Source of the DNA: Actinomadura rudentiformis
Lineage (GTDB): Bacteria; Actinomycetota; Actinomycetes; Streptosporangiales; Streptosporangiaceae
Reading direction: 5' to 3'
NCBI RefSeq assembly: GCF_008923185.1
Contig: NZ_WBMT01000008.1
Location: 186,001-250,000, forward strand
DNA length: 64,000 nt
This document shows positions 8,505 to 17,300 of this stretch, one piece after another. The position numbers were made by a program, and so were the translations under genes. Position 1 is the first letter of the stretch. Every line of letters starts with the position of its first letter. The notes under the pieces are model-generated. The model was not told the origin of the DNA and searched no databases. It saw only the letters and a program-made list of their open reading frames with translations.

Positions 8505-9524
8505 CTACGAGCGGGCGGGCTCTTCCTCTTGCTCTTCCTTGCGCTTGCGTTTGCGCAGGGAAGCGGCGTGCGCGCGTTCCTCCGGATGGGACCTGGACCG
8601 CACCAGGCTGGCGACCGTGGTGACCACCAAGATCAGCAGGATCACGGCCAGTGAGAGCGGCGTGGGGATCTCGGGCGCGGACTTGCTGACGTCCTCGTGC
8701 ACGAAGGCGAGGATCAGCTTGACGCCGATGAAGGCCAGGATCAGCGACAGCCCGATCGACAGGTAGACCAGCCGCAGGAGCAGCCCTTCCACCAGGAAGA
8801 ACAGCGCCCGCAGCCCGAGCAGGGCGAAGGCGTTGGCGGCGAAGACGATGAACGGCTCCTTGGTGACGCCGTAGACCGCCGGGATCGAGTCGAGCGCGAA
8901 CAGCAGGTCGGTGCTGCCGATCGCGACGAAGACCACCAGGAGCGGCGTCATCACCCGGTGCCCGTTCTCGTGCGCGAACATCCGGCCCCCGTGGAAGTCG
9001 GTGGTCAACGGCATGATCTTGCGCGTCCGGCGGACCAGGAAGTTGTCGTCGACGTCGGGATCCTCGTTCCGGTGCCGGATCAGCTGGACGGCCGTCCACA
9101 TCAGCACCAGGCCGAAGATCAGGAACGTGAACGAGAACATGCTGATCGCCGCCGCGCCGACCGCGATGAAGACCGCCCGCAGGGCCAGCGCCGCCGCGAT
9201 GCCGAACAGCAGCACCTTCTGCTGGTACTCCTCGGGCACGCTGAAGCGGGCCAGGATGATCACAAAGACGAAGAGGTTGTCGACCGAGAGGCTCTTCTCC
9301 ACCACCCAGCCGGCGAAGTACTCGGTGCCGGCGTCCGAGCCGGACAGCGGGAAGAGCGCGAGCCCGAAGAGGACCGCGACCGCGATATAGAACACCGACC
9401 AGAACGTGGCCTCGCGCAGCCCGACCGCGTGCGGCCTGCGCACGGCCACCAGAAGGTCGAACACGAACAGCGCGACGATCAGGCCGATCGTCGCACCCCA
9501 GAGCCACACCGGGATCTCGATCAC
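8505..9524 (-). CDS. TerC-family integral membrane protein
   Basis: 339 residues with about nine hydrophobic segments and the TerC signatures EKSLSVDNLFVF and FALDSIPAV, which carry the conserved acidic residues. TerC/Alx proteins are linked to manganese efflux, metallation of exported enzymes and tellurite resistance (family knowledge). The C-terminus is a short, highly basic cytoplasmic tail (RKRKRKEEQEEE). It is convergent with gatD; the 20-bp gap holds a small palindrome (GCCGAA-C-TTCGGC, 8485-8497) that may assist termination. No ter operon partners are nearby, so metal homeostasis is more likely than tellurite resistance. Confidence 0.9.
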   Translation of the reverse strand: MIEIPVWLWGATIGLIVALFVFDLLVAVRRPHAVGLREATFWSVFYIAVAVLFGLALFPLSGSDAGTEYFAGWVVEKSLSVDNLFVFVIILARFSVPEEYQQKVLLFGIAAALALRAVFIAVGAAAISMFSFTFLIFGLVLMWTAVQLIRHRNEDPDVDDNFLVRRTRKIMPLTTDFHGGRMFAHENGHRVMTPLLVVFVAIGSTDLLFALDSIPAVYGVTKEPFIVFAANAFALLGLRALFFLVEGLLLRLVYLSIGLSLILAFIGVKLILAFVHEDVSKSAPEIPTPLSLAVILLILVVTTVASLVRSRSHPEERAHAASLRKRKRKEEQEEEPARS

Positions 9525-9634
9525 ACGGCCTCCCTCGGGGACGGGTCGTCGAGCCTTATGTCCGATCTACGAAGGATCAATCAGCGCCGCCCCCGCGACG
9601 GATGTCACCTTGTCCGTGCCCCCCGAGCCGGGAA

Positions 9635-9997
9635 TCAGTAGACGAGCGCCTGCGCCCCGTCCGCGGTGGCCTCTTCGACGAACGTCGGCGCACCGGCGAT
9701 GCGGATGCCCTCGATGACGTCGTCCTGGCCGATGTCGCGCCGCGCCGCGCACTGCGTGCAGACCGTCACCCGGCCGCCTTTCAGCACCACGTCGAGCAGG
9801 TCGTCGAGCGGCGTGGCGTGCGGCAGCTCGAACTCCTTGGCCCGGCCGGGCAGCGCGTACCACGCGGACTCGCCGGTCAGCCAGAGGGACACCGGCAGGC
9901 CGCTGGCGACACCGGCCGCCGCGACCGTGAAGGCCTGATTGCACCGCTCCGCGCCGTCGGCACCGGCCGTCGCCTTGATCACCAGAGATCTCGCCAT
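9635..9997 (-). CDS. DsrE/F-like small protein
   Basis: 120 residues matching the DsrE/DsrF/TusD-like sulphur-relay fold: an N-terminal beta strand (ARSLVIKATAG), SGLPVSLWLTGES, and a C-terminal CTQCAARR segment. The two cysteines of CTQC (about residues 88-91) are where family members carry the persulphide-bearing Cys. It sits in a conserved-looking actinobacterial neighbourhood with the nitrobindin, Fur, YgfZ and Dtd genes that follow. The precise sulphur-transfer partner is unknown. Confidence 0.8.
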   Translation of the reverse strand: MARSLVIKATAGADGAERCNQAFTVAAAGVASGLPVSLWLTGESAWYALPGRAKEFELPHATPLDDLLDVVLKGGRVTVCTQCAARRDIGQDDVIEGIRIAGAPTFVEEATADGAQALVY

Positions 9998-10046
9998 ACC
10001 GGCACCCTAACCCTGCCGGGGGTGCGAAGGGGGTAGCGTGCACTGC

Positions 10047-10145
10047 GTGGGCGGCATGGTGAACGCGGGGATTCTGGTCGTGGTTCTCGGGCTGATGGCG
10101 GTCGGCGCCGTCTTGCTGGTCGTACGGCTGTCCAGGCTCCGGTAG
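10047..10145 (+). CDS. Tiny single-pass membrane protein (32 aa)
   Basis: A GTG-started ORF whose product is almost entirely one transmembrane helix (AGILVVVLGLMAVGAVLLVV) followed by a basic anchor (RLSRLR). TAGCGT at 10034-10039 places a leaderless start at the GTG of 10047. An in-frame GTG at 10038 preceded by AAGGGGG would give 35 residues instead. The stop TAG lies 18 bp before the nitrobindin start, so the two may be co-transcribed. The call rests on promoter spacing, codon composition and a well-formed helix; no homologue is recognised. Confidence 0.45.
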   Translation: MGGMVNAGILVVVLGLMAVGAVLLVVRLSRLR

Positions 10146-10163
10146 CCGCTACGCTCGGTGCAC

Positions 10164-10664
10164 ATGGAGCCTCAGCTGCACCCCGACCTCGAACCCCTGA
10201 AGTTCCTGCTCGGTACCTGGGAGGGCGCCGGCGTCGGCGACTATCCCACCATCAAGGAGTTCCGGTTCGGGCAGGAGATCTCGTTCACGCACAACGGGAA
10301 GCCGTTCCTGATCTACTCCAGCCGAAGCTGGTTCATCGAGGACGACGGTTCGCTGGGCCGGCCGCTCGCCACCGAGACCGGCTACTGGCGGCCGCAGCCG
10401 GACAACCAGGTCGAGGTGACGCTCGCGCATCCCACCGGGATCATTGAGATCTACGTCGGCAACGTCGCGTTCAACCGGGTGGAGCTGCTCACCGACGTGG
10501 TGGCGCGGACCACGACGGCCAAGGAGGTCACCGGCGGCAAGCGCCTGTACGGCCTGATGCCGGAGAAGGACGGCAAGCGCGACCTCGGTTGGGTGTACGA
10601 GATGGCCGCGGTCGGGGAGCCTCTCCAGTCGCACCTGTCGGCGCAGCTCAAGAAGGTCGCCTGA
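10164..10664 (+). CDS. FABP-family / nitrobindin-like heme-binding protein
   Basis: 166 residues forming the small beta-barrel family related to plant and mycobacterial nitrobindin (Rv2717c type). The N-terminal GTWEGAG is the family's GxWxGxG signature, and the C-terminal QSHLSAQL contains the His that serves as heme axial ligand in relatives. Such proteins bind ferric heme and react with NO or peroxynitrite. TACGCT at 10150-10155 lies eight bases before the ATG at 10164, suggesting a leaderless start; a GTG two codons earlier (10158) is possible. Its position beside a Fur regulator fits heme and redox biology. Confidence 0.88.
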   Translation: MEPQLHPDLEPLKFLLGTWEGAGVGDYPTIKEFRFGQEISFTHNGKPFLIYSSRSWFIEDDGSLGRPLATETGYWRPQPDNQVEVTLAHPTGIIEIYVGNVAFNRVELLTDVVARTTTAKEVTGGKRLYGLMPEKDGKRDLGWVYEMAAVGEPLQSHLSAQLKKVA

Positions 10665-10684
10665 ACGGCCCTGGAAGATAGAAC

Positions 10685-10748
10685 GATCCCCGGGCCTTCC
10701 CGCCGGGTGGCGGGGGGTGGACAGGACGGGTCCACCGGTCCGGGGATC
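10685..10748 (-). other. Nested stem-loop structure (three-way-junction-like) with terminator-like tail
   Basis: An outer 9-bp stem pairs GATCCCCGG (10685-10693) with CCGGGGATC (10740-10748). It encloses two perfect hairpins: CCCGCC-GGGT-GGCGGG (10699-10714) and GGTGGAC-N7-GTCCACC (10716-10736). Read on the minus strand, the outer stem is followed by a U-enriched stretch (GTTCTATCTTCC), as in a terminator. Read on the plus strand, it could end the nitrobindin transcript. Confidence 0.6.
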
Positions 10749-10792
10749 GGGTAACTGCCTGGTTTTCGCCGGTCACCGTCGCGACCGTGCGT

Positions 10793-10813
10793 GCCGCCGC
10801 CAGGGGCGGCGGC
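10793..10813. other. GC-rich 9-bp hairpin
   Basis: GCCGCCGCC and GGCGGCGGC are perfectly complementary around a 3-nt loop. On the minus strand the hairpin lies 19 nt after the stop of the 12-codon ORF. No T-run follows on either strand, so a simple intrinsic terminator is not certain. Confidence 0.55.
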
Positions 10814-10831
10814 TCCGAGGCGGAACGGCGA

Positions 10832-10870
10832 CTAGCGGACAGCCACCTCGCGAGTCCTAGAACTATGCAT
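10832..10870 (-). CDS. 12-codon mini-ORF with extended Shine-Dalgarno (candidate leader peptide or sRNA-encoded peptide)
   Basis: On the minus strand ATG at 10870 reads MHSSRTREVAVR and stops at TAG (10832-10834). Ten bases upstream is AAAGGAGGT, part of a 16-base stretch (AAAGGAGGTGGTCCAG, 10874-10889) that matches the complement of the bacterial 16S rRNA 3' end at all but one base. A promoter, TTGCCC-N16-CATAAC (10927-10932 and 10905-10910), lies just upstream. Hairpins at 10793-10813 and 10685-10748 follow, and no long ORF continues on this strand. The start site is well supported; whether the peptide or the RNA matters is unknown. Confidence 0.55.
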   Translation of the reverse strand: MHSSRTREVAVR

Positions 10871-10904
10871 TGTCTGGACCACCTCCTTTCGCGCGTGTTC
10901 GCAC

Positions 10905-10932
10905 GTTATGCGAGACGAACGGATTCGGGCAA
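10905..10932 (-). promoter_or_regulatory. Probable promoter of the 12-codon mini-ORF
   Basis: On the minus strand, TTGCCC (10932 to 10927) and CATAAC (10910 to 10905) are separated by 16 bp. The predicted start near 10898 would leave just enough leader for the extended Shine-Dalgarno sequence. It diverges from the fur promoter. Confidence 0.4.
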
Positions 10933-10971
10933 GCGGATTTTTGGCGATCTCATCCCCGACCCGGGGGCACA

Positions 10972-10986
10972 TAGAATCTGGGCATG
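10972..10986 (+). promoter_or_regulatory. Probable leaderless promoter of the Fur-family gene
   Basis: TAGAAT at 10972-10977 is an excellent -10 box, and the ATG at 10984 lies six bases downstream. No Shine-Dalgarno sequence precedes the ATG, so a leaderless transcript is the simplest reading. Confidence 0.5.
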
Positions 10987-11400
10987 GCCGAGACGTGGCA
11001 GGAGGAGCTGAGGGCGAGGGGCTACCGCGTCACCCCGCAGCGGCAGCTCGTCCTCGAGGCGGTGACCGCGCTGGAGCACGGCACGCCCGAGGAGATCTGT
11101 ACCGAGGTGCAGCGCACGGCCCGTGGTGTCAACATCTCCACGATCTACCGCACTCTGGAGCTCCTGGAGGAGCTCGGGCTGGTCAAGCACGCCCATCTGG
11201 GCCACGGTCCGCCCAATTACCACCTGGCCGAGGAGGCCGAGCACATCCATCTGGCCTGCCGCGACTGTGAGACGGTCACCGATGTCGACCCCAAGGTCGC
11301 CGCCGGGCTGGCCGAGGTGCTGGAGCGCGACTTCGGGTTCGAGACCGACGTGCATCACCTCACGGTCTTCGGCCGCTGCAAGAACTGCCGGACCAAATAG
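10984..11400 (+). CDS. Fur-family metal-responsive repressor
   Basis: 138 residues: an N-terminal winged helix (VTPQRQLVLEAV, with recognition helix ISTIYRTLELLEELG) and a C-terminal dimerisation domain with the structural zinc pairs CRDC (92-95) and CKNC (132-135). The regulatory-site histidines HIHL (88-90) are intact. Sequence alone does not separate Fur, Zur and PerR-like members; the HVH-type site and the nitrobindin neighbour suggest iron, zinc or peroxide sensing. It lies 10 bp upstream of the YgfZ-like gene and probably forms an operon with it. Confidence 0.92.
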   Translation: MAETWQEELRARGYRVTPQRQLVLEAVTALEHGTPEEICTEVQRTARGVNISTIYRTLELLEELGLVKHAHLGHGPPNYHLAEEAEHIHLACRDCETVTDVDPKVAAGLAEVLERDFGFETDVHHLTVFGRCKNCRTK

Positions 11401-11410
11401 TCTGGAGTTC

Positions 11411-12457
11411 ATGAAGAGCCCGCTGCTGAAGCTGTCCGGAGCCGTCGCCGCCGATTCGCCCGATCAGGAGGTCGCCGGACACTACGGCGAGCCCGCGCAC
11501 GAACAGCGCGCCCTGGAGGCGGGCAGGGCCTTCGTGGACCGGAGCAACCGCGGTGTCGTCCGGATCGAGGGTGCCGACCGGCTCCGCTGGCTGCACAGCC
11601 TGCTGAGCCAGCACCTGGAGGGCCTCCGGCCCGGCGAGCCGACCGAGGCGCTGCTGCTCAGCCCGAACGGGCACATCGAGCACCACCTGCACATGATCGA
11701 TGACGGTGGGGCCGTCTGGGTGCACGTCGAGCCGGGCGCGGCGCCGTCGCTGGTGGAGTTCCTCGACAAGATGCGCTTCATGATGCGCGTCGAGGTGGCG
11801 GACGTGAGCGAGCGGTACGCCGTCGTGACCGGGCCCGCCGGCCTGGGCGGGACGCTGGTCTGGCCGGACGCGAGCGGCACCGAGACGCGCATCGTGGCAC
11901 GCGATGCCGATGCAGCCGACGATGCCGGAGGGGCTTCTCCGGATCTTGCCGGGCTGTCGCTGGCGGCGCTCGCCGACGGTGATCTGCGGCCCGCCGGGAT
12001 GTGGGCGTACGAGGCGATCCGCATCGCGGCCCACAAGCCGCGCATGGGCCTGGACACCGACCACAGGACGATCCCGCACGAGATGGGCTGGATCGACTCG
12101 GCCGTCCACCTCAACAAGGGTTGCTACCGGGGCCAGGAGACCGTCGCCCGGGTGCACAACCTGGGACGGCCACCACGCCGGCTTGTCTTCCTTCACCTGG
12201 ACGGCAGCGTCGACTCACTCCCCGCGCACGGCGATCCGGTGGAGATTCCAGGGGGCCGTACGGTCGGCTTCGTGGGGTCGGCGGCGCGCCATCACGAGCT
12301 GGGCCCGATCGCGCTCGCGCTGGTCAAGCGGAACGTCCCGGTCGACGCCGACCTGCTGGCCGGCGGGGTGGCCGCGAGCCAGGAGGTCGTGGTCTCCCCG
12401 GACACCGGCGCCAACGCGAAGATCGACTTGCGCAGGACGGCCGCAAATCGGGCGTAA
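11411..12457 (+). CDS. ygfZ: YgfZ/GcvT-like folate-binding protein (Fe-S cluster maintenance)
   Basis: 348 residues with the diagnostic KGCYRGQE motif near residue 236, which identifies the YgfZ/IBA57 family. These tetrahydrofolate-binding GcvT-fold proteins help mature or repair certain [4Fe-4S] enzymes. The ATG at 11411 follows TCTGGAG; the frame is open further upstream, but that part overlaps fur. Its position directly behind the Fur-family gene suggests shared control. Confidence 0.9.
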   Translation: MKSPLLKLSGAVAADSPDQEVAGHYGEPAHEQRALEAGRAFVDRSNRGVVRIEGADRLRWLHSLLSQHLEGLRPGEPTEALLLSPNGHIEHHLHMIDDGGAVWVHVEPGAAPSLVEFLDKMRFMMRVEVADVSERYAVVTGPAGLGGTLVWPDASGTETRIVARDADAADDAGGASPDLAGLSLAALADGDLRPAGMWAYEAIRIAAHKPRMGLDTDHRTIPHEMGWIDSAVHLNKGCYRGQETVARVHNLGRPPRRLVFLHLDGSVDSLPAHGDPVEIPGGRTVGFVGSAARHHELGPIALALVKRNVPVDADLLAGGVAASQEVVVSPDTGANAKIDLRRTAANRA

Positions 12458-12470
12458 ACCGCTTACCGTA

Positions 12471-12502
12471 CGGGGAAATCGTCTGTCGTAGACGATGCCC
12501 CG
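12471..12502 (+). terminator. Stem-loop terminator after ygfZ
   Basis: CGGGG (12471-12475) pairs with CCCCG (12498-12502), with an inner 7-bp stem ATCGTCT/AGACGAT (12478-12484 and 12490-12496) around a GTCGT loop. There is no T-run, as is usual for high-GC actinomycetes. It begins 14 bp after the ygfZ stop. Confidence 0.55.
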
Positions 12503-12571
12503 ATCGGTCGCCGCCCTGTACTCACGTCATGGGGCCCACGTGGTGGATCGGGCTAGGTCAGCCGGTCAAGA

Positions 12572-13087
12572 TTGGGTGGGACCCTGCCGATGGTGGCGAA
12601 CCTGGGGAACGAGGAACCCCCGACCGTGAAGAAGGGCACGCGGGGACTGCGCCGCAGGCGCCGCCGCGAGTCGGCGCTGGTCTGGTGGGGCGGGTTCGCG
12701 ATGCTGCTCCTGGCCGCCTGGTGGTTCCGGTCGTGGCGGCTGGCGCTCATCGTGCTGCTGGTCTGGTGCCTCTACCAGTTCTTGCTCGTGCCGACGGTCT
12801 GCCGGGTCATGACGCGGCAGGGGTTCTCCTGCCCGCAACCCGCCCGCGGGCGGCTGTTCGCGTGCGGGGCCGCCCATCAGGCCGTGAAGAACGACGCGGT
12901 ATGGCGCCTGGCCGGCCTCAAGAACCCGTTCCGCAAGCGACCCGACCCCGACGCCGAGCGGGAGACCGGCGTCCTGGTCGTCTCATCGGAGGTCCGGGGC
13001 CGCCTCGCGCAGGCCGACCGAGGGCTGATCATCCTGGCTGCGCTCGGCACCGCCGTGACGATCGTCGGGATGGTCTACGGCTTCTGA
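12572..13087 (+). CDS. Small membrane protein of unknown function
   Basis: Up to 171 residues. A strongly basic segment (KKGTRGLRRRRRRES) precedes two close membrane helices (WWGGFAMLLLAAWWF and LALIVLLVWCLYQFLLV). A ~90-residue cytoplasmic-type region and a C-terminal helix (LIILAALGTAVTIVGMVYGF) follow. The start is uncertain: GTG 12572, ATG 12590 or GTG 12626, the last preceded by GAGGAA. No family recognised. It is followed by the convergent dtd gene. Confidence 0.7.
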   Translation: MGGTLPMVANLGNEEPPTVKKGTRGLRRRRRRESALVWWGGFAMLLLAAWWFRSWRLALIVLLVWCLYQFLLVPTVCRVMTRQGFSCPQPARGRLFACGAAHQAVKNDAVWRLAGLKNPFRKRPDPDAERETGVLVVSSEVRGRLAQADRGLIILAALGTAVTIVGMVYGF

Positions 13088-13121
13088 GGGAGTCCATGGC
13101 CTCCGAACGGGGTGGCCGGGT

Positions 13122-13547
13122 TCAGATTTCGAGGATCAGGGTGATCGGGCCGTCGTTGACCAGCCCGACCTTCATGTCGGCGCCGAAGATCCCGGTCTCG
13201 ACCTTGGCGCCGAGCGCGCGCAGCTCGTTCACCACCGCCTCCACCAGCGGCTCAGCCACCGGGCCCGGCGCGGCGTCGCTCCAGCCCGGGCGCCTGCCCT
13301 TGCGGGTGTCCCCGTACAGCGTGAACTGGCTGATCACCAGCAGCGGGGCGTTCAGGTCCGAGGCGGAACGTTCGTCCTCCAGGATGCGCAGCCCCCACAC
13401 CTTCGCGGCCAGCTTGCGCGCCTTCTCGGGGGTGTCGTCGTGCGTCACCCCGACCAGGACCATGAGGCCCGGTCCCTCGATCGCCCCCACGACGCGACCG
13501 TCCACGGTCACGTCCGCCCGACTCACTCTCTGCACTACAGCCCGCAT
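13122..13547 (-). CDS. dtd: D-aminoacyl-tRNA deacylase
   Basis: Hydrolyses D-amino acids mischarged onto tRNA. The 141-residue protein begins MRAVVQRVSRADVTVDG, has the active-site motif SQFTLYGD and the C-terminal cross-subunit motif NDGPITLILE. Length and motifs are full and canonical for homodimeric DTD. It is a single gene on the minus strand between the membrane protein and the hemerythrin gene. Confidence 0.96.
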   Translation of the reverse strand: MRAVVQRVSRADVTVDGRVVGAIEGPGLMVLVGVTHDDTPEKARKLAAKVWGLRILEDERSASDLNAPLLVISQFTLYGDTRKGRRPGWSDAAPGPVAEPLVEAVVNELRALGAKVETGIFGADMKVGLVNDGPITLILEI

Positions 13548-13620
13548 GTCTCCTGATTCTGCCGGGTGCGTTCAAGAGTTCTGAAAGTGGTCTCCAAGTG
13601 GGCGGGTCCAAGCTGGGTTC

Positions 13621-14313
13621 ATGCGAGAGGACAGGGTGCTGACGGTGCGGCCTCGCCGGCCGTCCGATCCGCAGGTGGATCTGCGGCTCTACACGATCGC
13701 CCACCGGGCGATCCAGCAGGGCGCCCACCAGCTCGCTGATCTCGCCGGACGGATGCACGCCGGGGAGACGGTGCTGACCGAGCGTCGTGCCAAGGCGCTG
13801 GACAGGTTCGTCGAGCTGTTCGTGTCCGACATCCGGCACCATCACCGGTACGAGGACGAGATCGGTTTTCCGGTCGTGCGGGCGTCGGCCCTGGGCGCGG
13901 TGGACATCGAGCCGCTGACCGTCGACCACGACCACCTGGACCCGATCCTCGCCGCGCTCTGCGCCGCGACCGCAAGGGTGCGTGCGGAGCCGTCCGACGC
14001 GCTGGCCCGCAAGGCACTGGCGGTCGAGTCCGCGCGGCTGCGCGACCTCCTCGACGAGCACATCACGGAGGAGGAGCGGGACATCTTCCCGGCCATCTCC
14101 CGGTACGTGTCCGTGGAGGACTTCGACCGCTGGGAACGGGCCGTCACCAAGGCCTACCCCAAGCGGCGCCTGTGGTTCATCGCCTCGTGGTGGGCGGCGG
14201 TGATCCCGGCGGACGACACGGTGGCCATGACCAAGACGCCGGTGTCGTTCCGGCTGGCGTTGCTGCTCTTCAGGAGGAGGTACGAGCGTCTGCACGGGAC
14301 GCTCTTCAGTTGA
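13621..14313 (+). CDS. Hemerythrin (HHE) cation-binding domain protein
   Basis: 230 residues with hemerythrin-type helices carrying likely iron ligands: IAHRAIQQGAHQL, IRHHHRYEDE, VDHDHLDP and LLDEHITEEE. An ~80-residue C-terminal extension (WFIASWWAAVIPADDT) is amphipathic and common in actinobacterial members. Such proteins bind diiron and are implicated in oxygen, NO or peroxide handling. It starts 73 bp from the divergent dtd gene. Confidence 0.87.
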   Translation: MREDRVLTVRPRRPSDPQVDLRLYTIAHRAIQQGAHQLADLAGRMHAGETVLTERRAKALDRFVELFVSDIRHHHRYEDEIGFPVVRASALGAVDIEPLTVDHDHLDPILAALCAATARVRAEPSDALARKALAVESARLRDLLDEHITEEERDIFPAISRYVSVEDFDRWERAVTKAYPKRRLWFIASWWAAVIPADDTVAMTKTPVSFRLALLLFRRRYERLHGTLFS

Positions 14314-14341
14314 TCACCGTCCGAGGGGACCTGTCGATCGT

Positions 14342-17300
14342 TCAGGAACTTCGGTGGTTCAGACGTTCGAGGGCCGTTTCGGCCTCGCGTTGCCAGCGCG
14401 GGGCACGGGCGCGGCGGGCCAGGGCGAGCGCGGCCTCCCAATGGCCGGCGACCACGGCCTTGGGGAGGCCGAGGAGCCCGGCCAGGCGGGCCAGACGCGC
14501 CGCGACGGGGCCGAGGTGCAGGCCCATCGTCTCGCCGCCACAGACGAACGGCTCATAGGGGAGCAGCCGCTCGTACAGCGGCCCGGCCAGTTCGCGGGGG
14601 CTGGCCGGGCCGTTGTGTCCCTCCGCGTCAAGCGCAGCGTCGGGCGCGCTGCCGGGCTTTGCGTCGGGCGCGCTGCCCGGAGCCGCCGCGGCGGCCAGCG
14701 TGAGCGCGTCGGCGCGGAAACCCTCCAGCAGCAGCCACAGCTGGTCGGAGGGCGGCTCAGAGGCCTTCCTCAGCAGCGTGAACGCCGCCTCGGCGTCGCC
14801 GCGCGCCGCGATCGTGCAGGCGTGCATCGGCGTGCCCACCACGGCGTCGAACGAGGCGATCAGACGCGCGTCCTGCTCGGCGGAGGCGATATCACCGGCC
14901 GCTTGCCGTGCGCAGAGCCGTCCGATCACCCCCGCACCGGTGACGTCCCACATCTCCCGGCTCGCGGCGGTCTCGGCGAGTGCGGCGAAGGACTGCCCGG
15001 CCGTGTCCAGATCGCCCTGGACGAGCTCCCGGGCCGCGTCGGCCAGCTGGACCTGCATCCGGAACACCGGCAGCTCGTACCGGTCGGCCAGCTCGGCGAC
15101 GGCCCCGGTCAGCGAAGCGATCTTGTCGAGTTCGCCCTGCGCGCCCAGTTCGACGCAGCGGGCCAGCAGCCCCAGCGCCTCGACCCCGGGCATCCGCTCG
15201 TCCCGGCCGAGCCGTTCGAGCTCCAGGGCCACCCGGGTGACCTCGGCGTACCGCCCCGGGCGGCGTTCGGCGAAGTAGAGGGCGTTGAGCGCGGCGGCGA
15301 GCACCGTCGTCTCGCCAGCCTCGCGGGCCCATTCGACCGCGGCGGTGGCGGCCTCGACCGCCCCGTCCGGATCATGGTGGAGACCCGCCTCCAGCGCGTA
15401 CGTCGTCCGGAGCCCGGCCTTGAGCGCGTCCGGCACCGCCGGCAGCGTGCGCCGGATCAGCTGGATCAGGTCGATGTCGATCTGGCCGCGCGGCCGGCTG
15501 TACCAGAGCGTGGGGGTGTCGATCGCGACGATCGCACGGGCGGTGAGTTCCGGGTCGCCGATCGCCTCGGCGGCATGGATCGCCTCACCGCGCAGATCAT
15601 GGGCCCAGCGCGGCCGCCCGGCGAGCTGCGCCGCGCGGGCCCGGCCGATGAGCAGCTCGGTGCGGATCCGCGGGTCGCCCGCCATGCCGTCCCGGTCGAA
15701 CGCGGCCAGGGCCCGTTCCCACAGGTCGAGTGCCGAGGCGTAGGCGAAGGCGTTCTCCGCGGCCTCGGCGGCAGCCCGGCAGTAGCGCACGGCCTTGTCC
15801 GACTCACCGAGCACAGCTGCCTCGGAGAAGTGGTGGGCCAGCTCGGCCAGCGCGCCGGGGAAGATCCGTTCGGTTGCGGCGCCCACGTCCGCGTGCAGGC
15901 GGGCCCGCCGCAGCCGCAGCAGATCCCCGTACACCGTGTCGCGCACCAGCACGTGCGCGAAACGCACCCGTCCCGCGGCCGGCTCCTCCAGCAGGCCGCC
16001 GACGACCGCCGCCTCCAGCGCGTCGTAGACGTCATCGGGGTCCTGCCGCTGCGCCGCCACGACGAGCCGGACGTCCGCCTCGCGCCCGATCACGGCCACC
16101 ACGCGCAAGACGTTGCGGGTGAGGGCGGGCAGCCGGGCGATGCGCAGCCTGATCACCTCGGCGATCCCGGCTGGTACCTCCTCGGCCTCCGGCTCGGCCG
16201 CGCCTGCGGTCGCGCCAGCGGTCGCATCTGCGGGAGCGGGCGGTGGGGGAGCGGGCGGTGGGGGAGCGGGCGGTGCCGGTGCCGGCGGCGGGGTGTACGC
16301 GGCGTCCTCCGGTGCACCGACCGGGAGGCGGGCGAGCTCGCGCAGGTAGAAGGGGTTGCCCCCGGCGCGTTCGACAATGCTCGCGACCGCCCCCGGATCG
16401 ACCCGGTCGGCGGTGCCCTCCTCGGCCTGGACGGCCCGTACGAGAGCGGCGGCGTCGGCGTCGGGCAGCGGTCCGAGCGGCAGCCGGAGCGCCCCTTGGC
16501 GGGAGAACACCGCCAGGGTGTCGGCGAGCGGGCCGCTCACCTCGGCCGATCGGTAGGTGCCGACGACCAGCACGGGCATGGCGGGCGGCGGGCCGCCCAG
16601 CACATCCCGCAGGACGGCCAGCGTGCCCTCGTCCGCGATATGCAGGTCATCGAGCAGGACGGCCACCGGCCTGCTGTCAGCGGTGCGGGCGAACCTGTCG
16701 CTGACCGCCCGTGACGTCTGGAACCGGTCGGCGGCGCTCGGCGGCTCTCCGACGAGAGTCGTGATGACCTGGTGCCAGGGCCACAGCGGCGGGGCCCCGC
16801 CTGCCTCGGGGCAGCGGCCCCACGCCACCCGCCAGCCGGCCGTGGCCAGGCCGACCGCGAGGACTTCGAGCAGGGCGGTCTTGCCGATGCCGGGCTCGCC
16901 GTGGACGAGCGCCGTGCGCAGGCGCCGTCCCGCCTCGGCGGCCTGGGCGGTCCGCGTCAGCTGTTCCAGGTCGTTCGCGCGGCCGAAGAGACCCGTGTCG
17001 GGCACGTTCCCTGGCGACGGGACGGCCTCGGGAGGGGCGGCAGCTCGTTGTGGGGGCTCGACGGGCTCAAGCGGCTTCATCTGGGGGACGGCGTCCAGCA
17101 CCGGGTCCTGCGCGAGGATCGCCGTCTCCACGTCCCGCAGGCCCGGTCCGGGATCGACGCCCAGTTCATCGGCGAGCATCGTGCGAGCCCGCCGCAGCGC
17201 CCCGAGTGCCTCGCCTTGACGGCCCATCCGGTAGAGCGCGATGGCCAGGAGCCGCCAGGACTCCTCGCGCAGTGGCTCGGCCGCCAGGAAGGCTTCCAGG

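Noticed and set aside
10874..10889. Plus-strand GGACCACCTCCTTT as the 3' end of a 16S rRNA gene
   Set aside because: No other 16S sequence is nearby; on the minus strand it is a Shine-Dalgarno sequence in front of an ATG.
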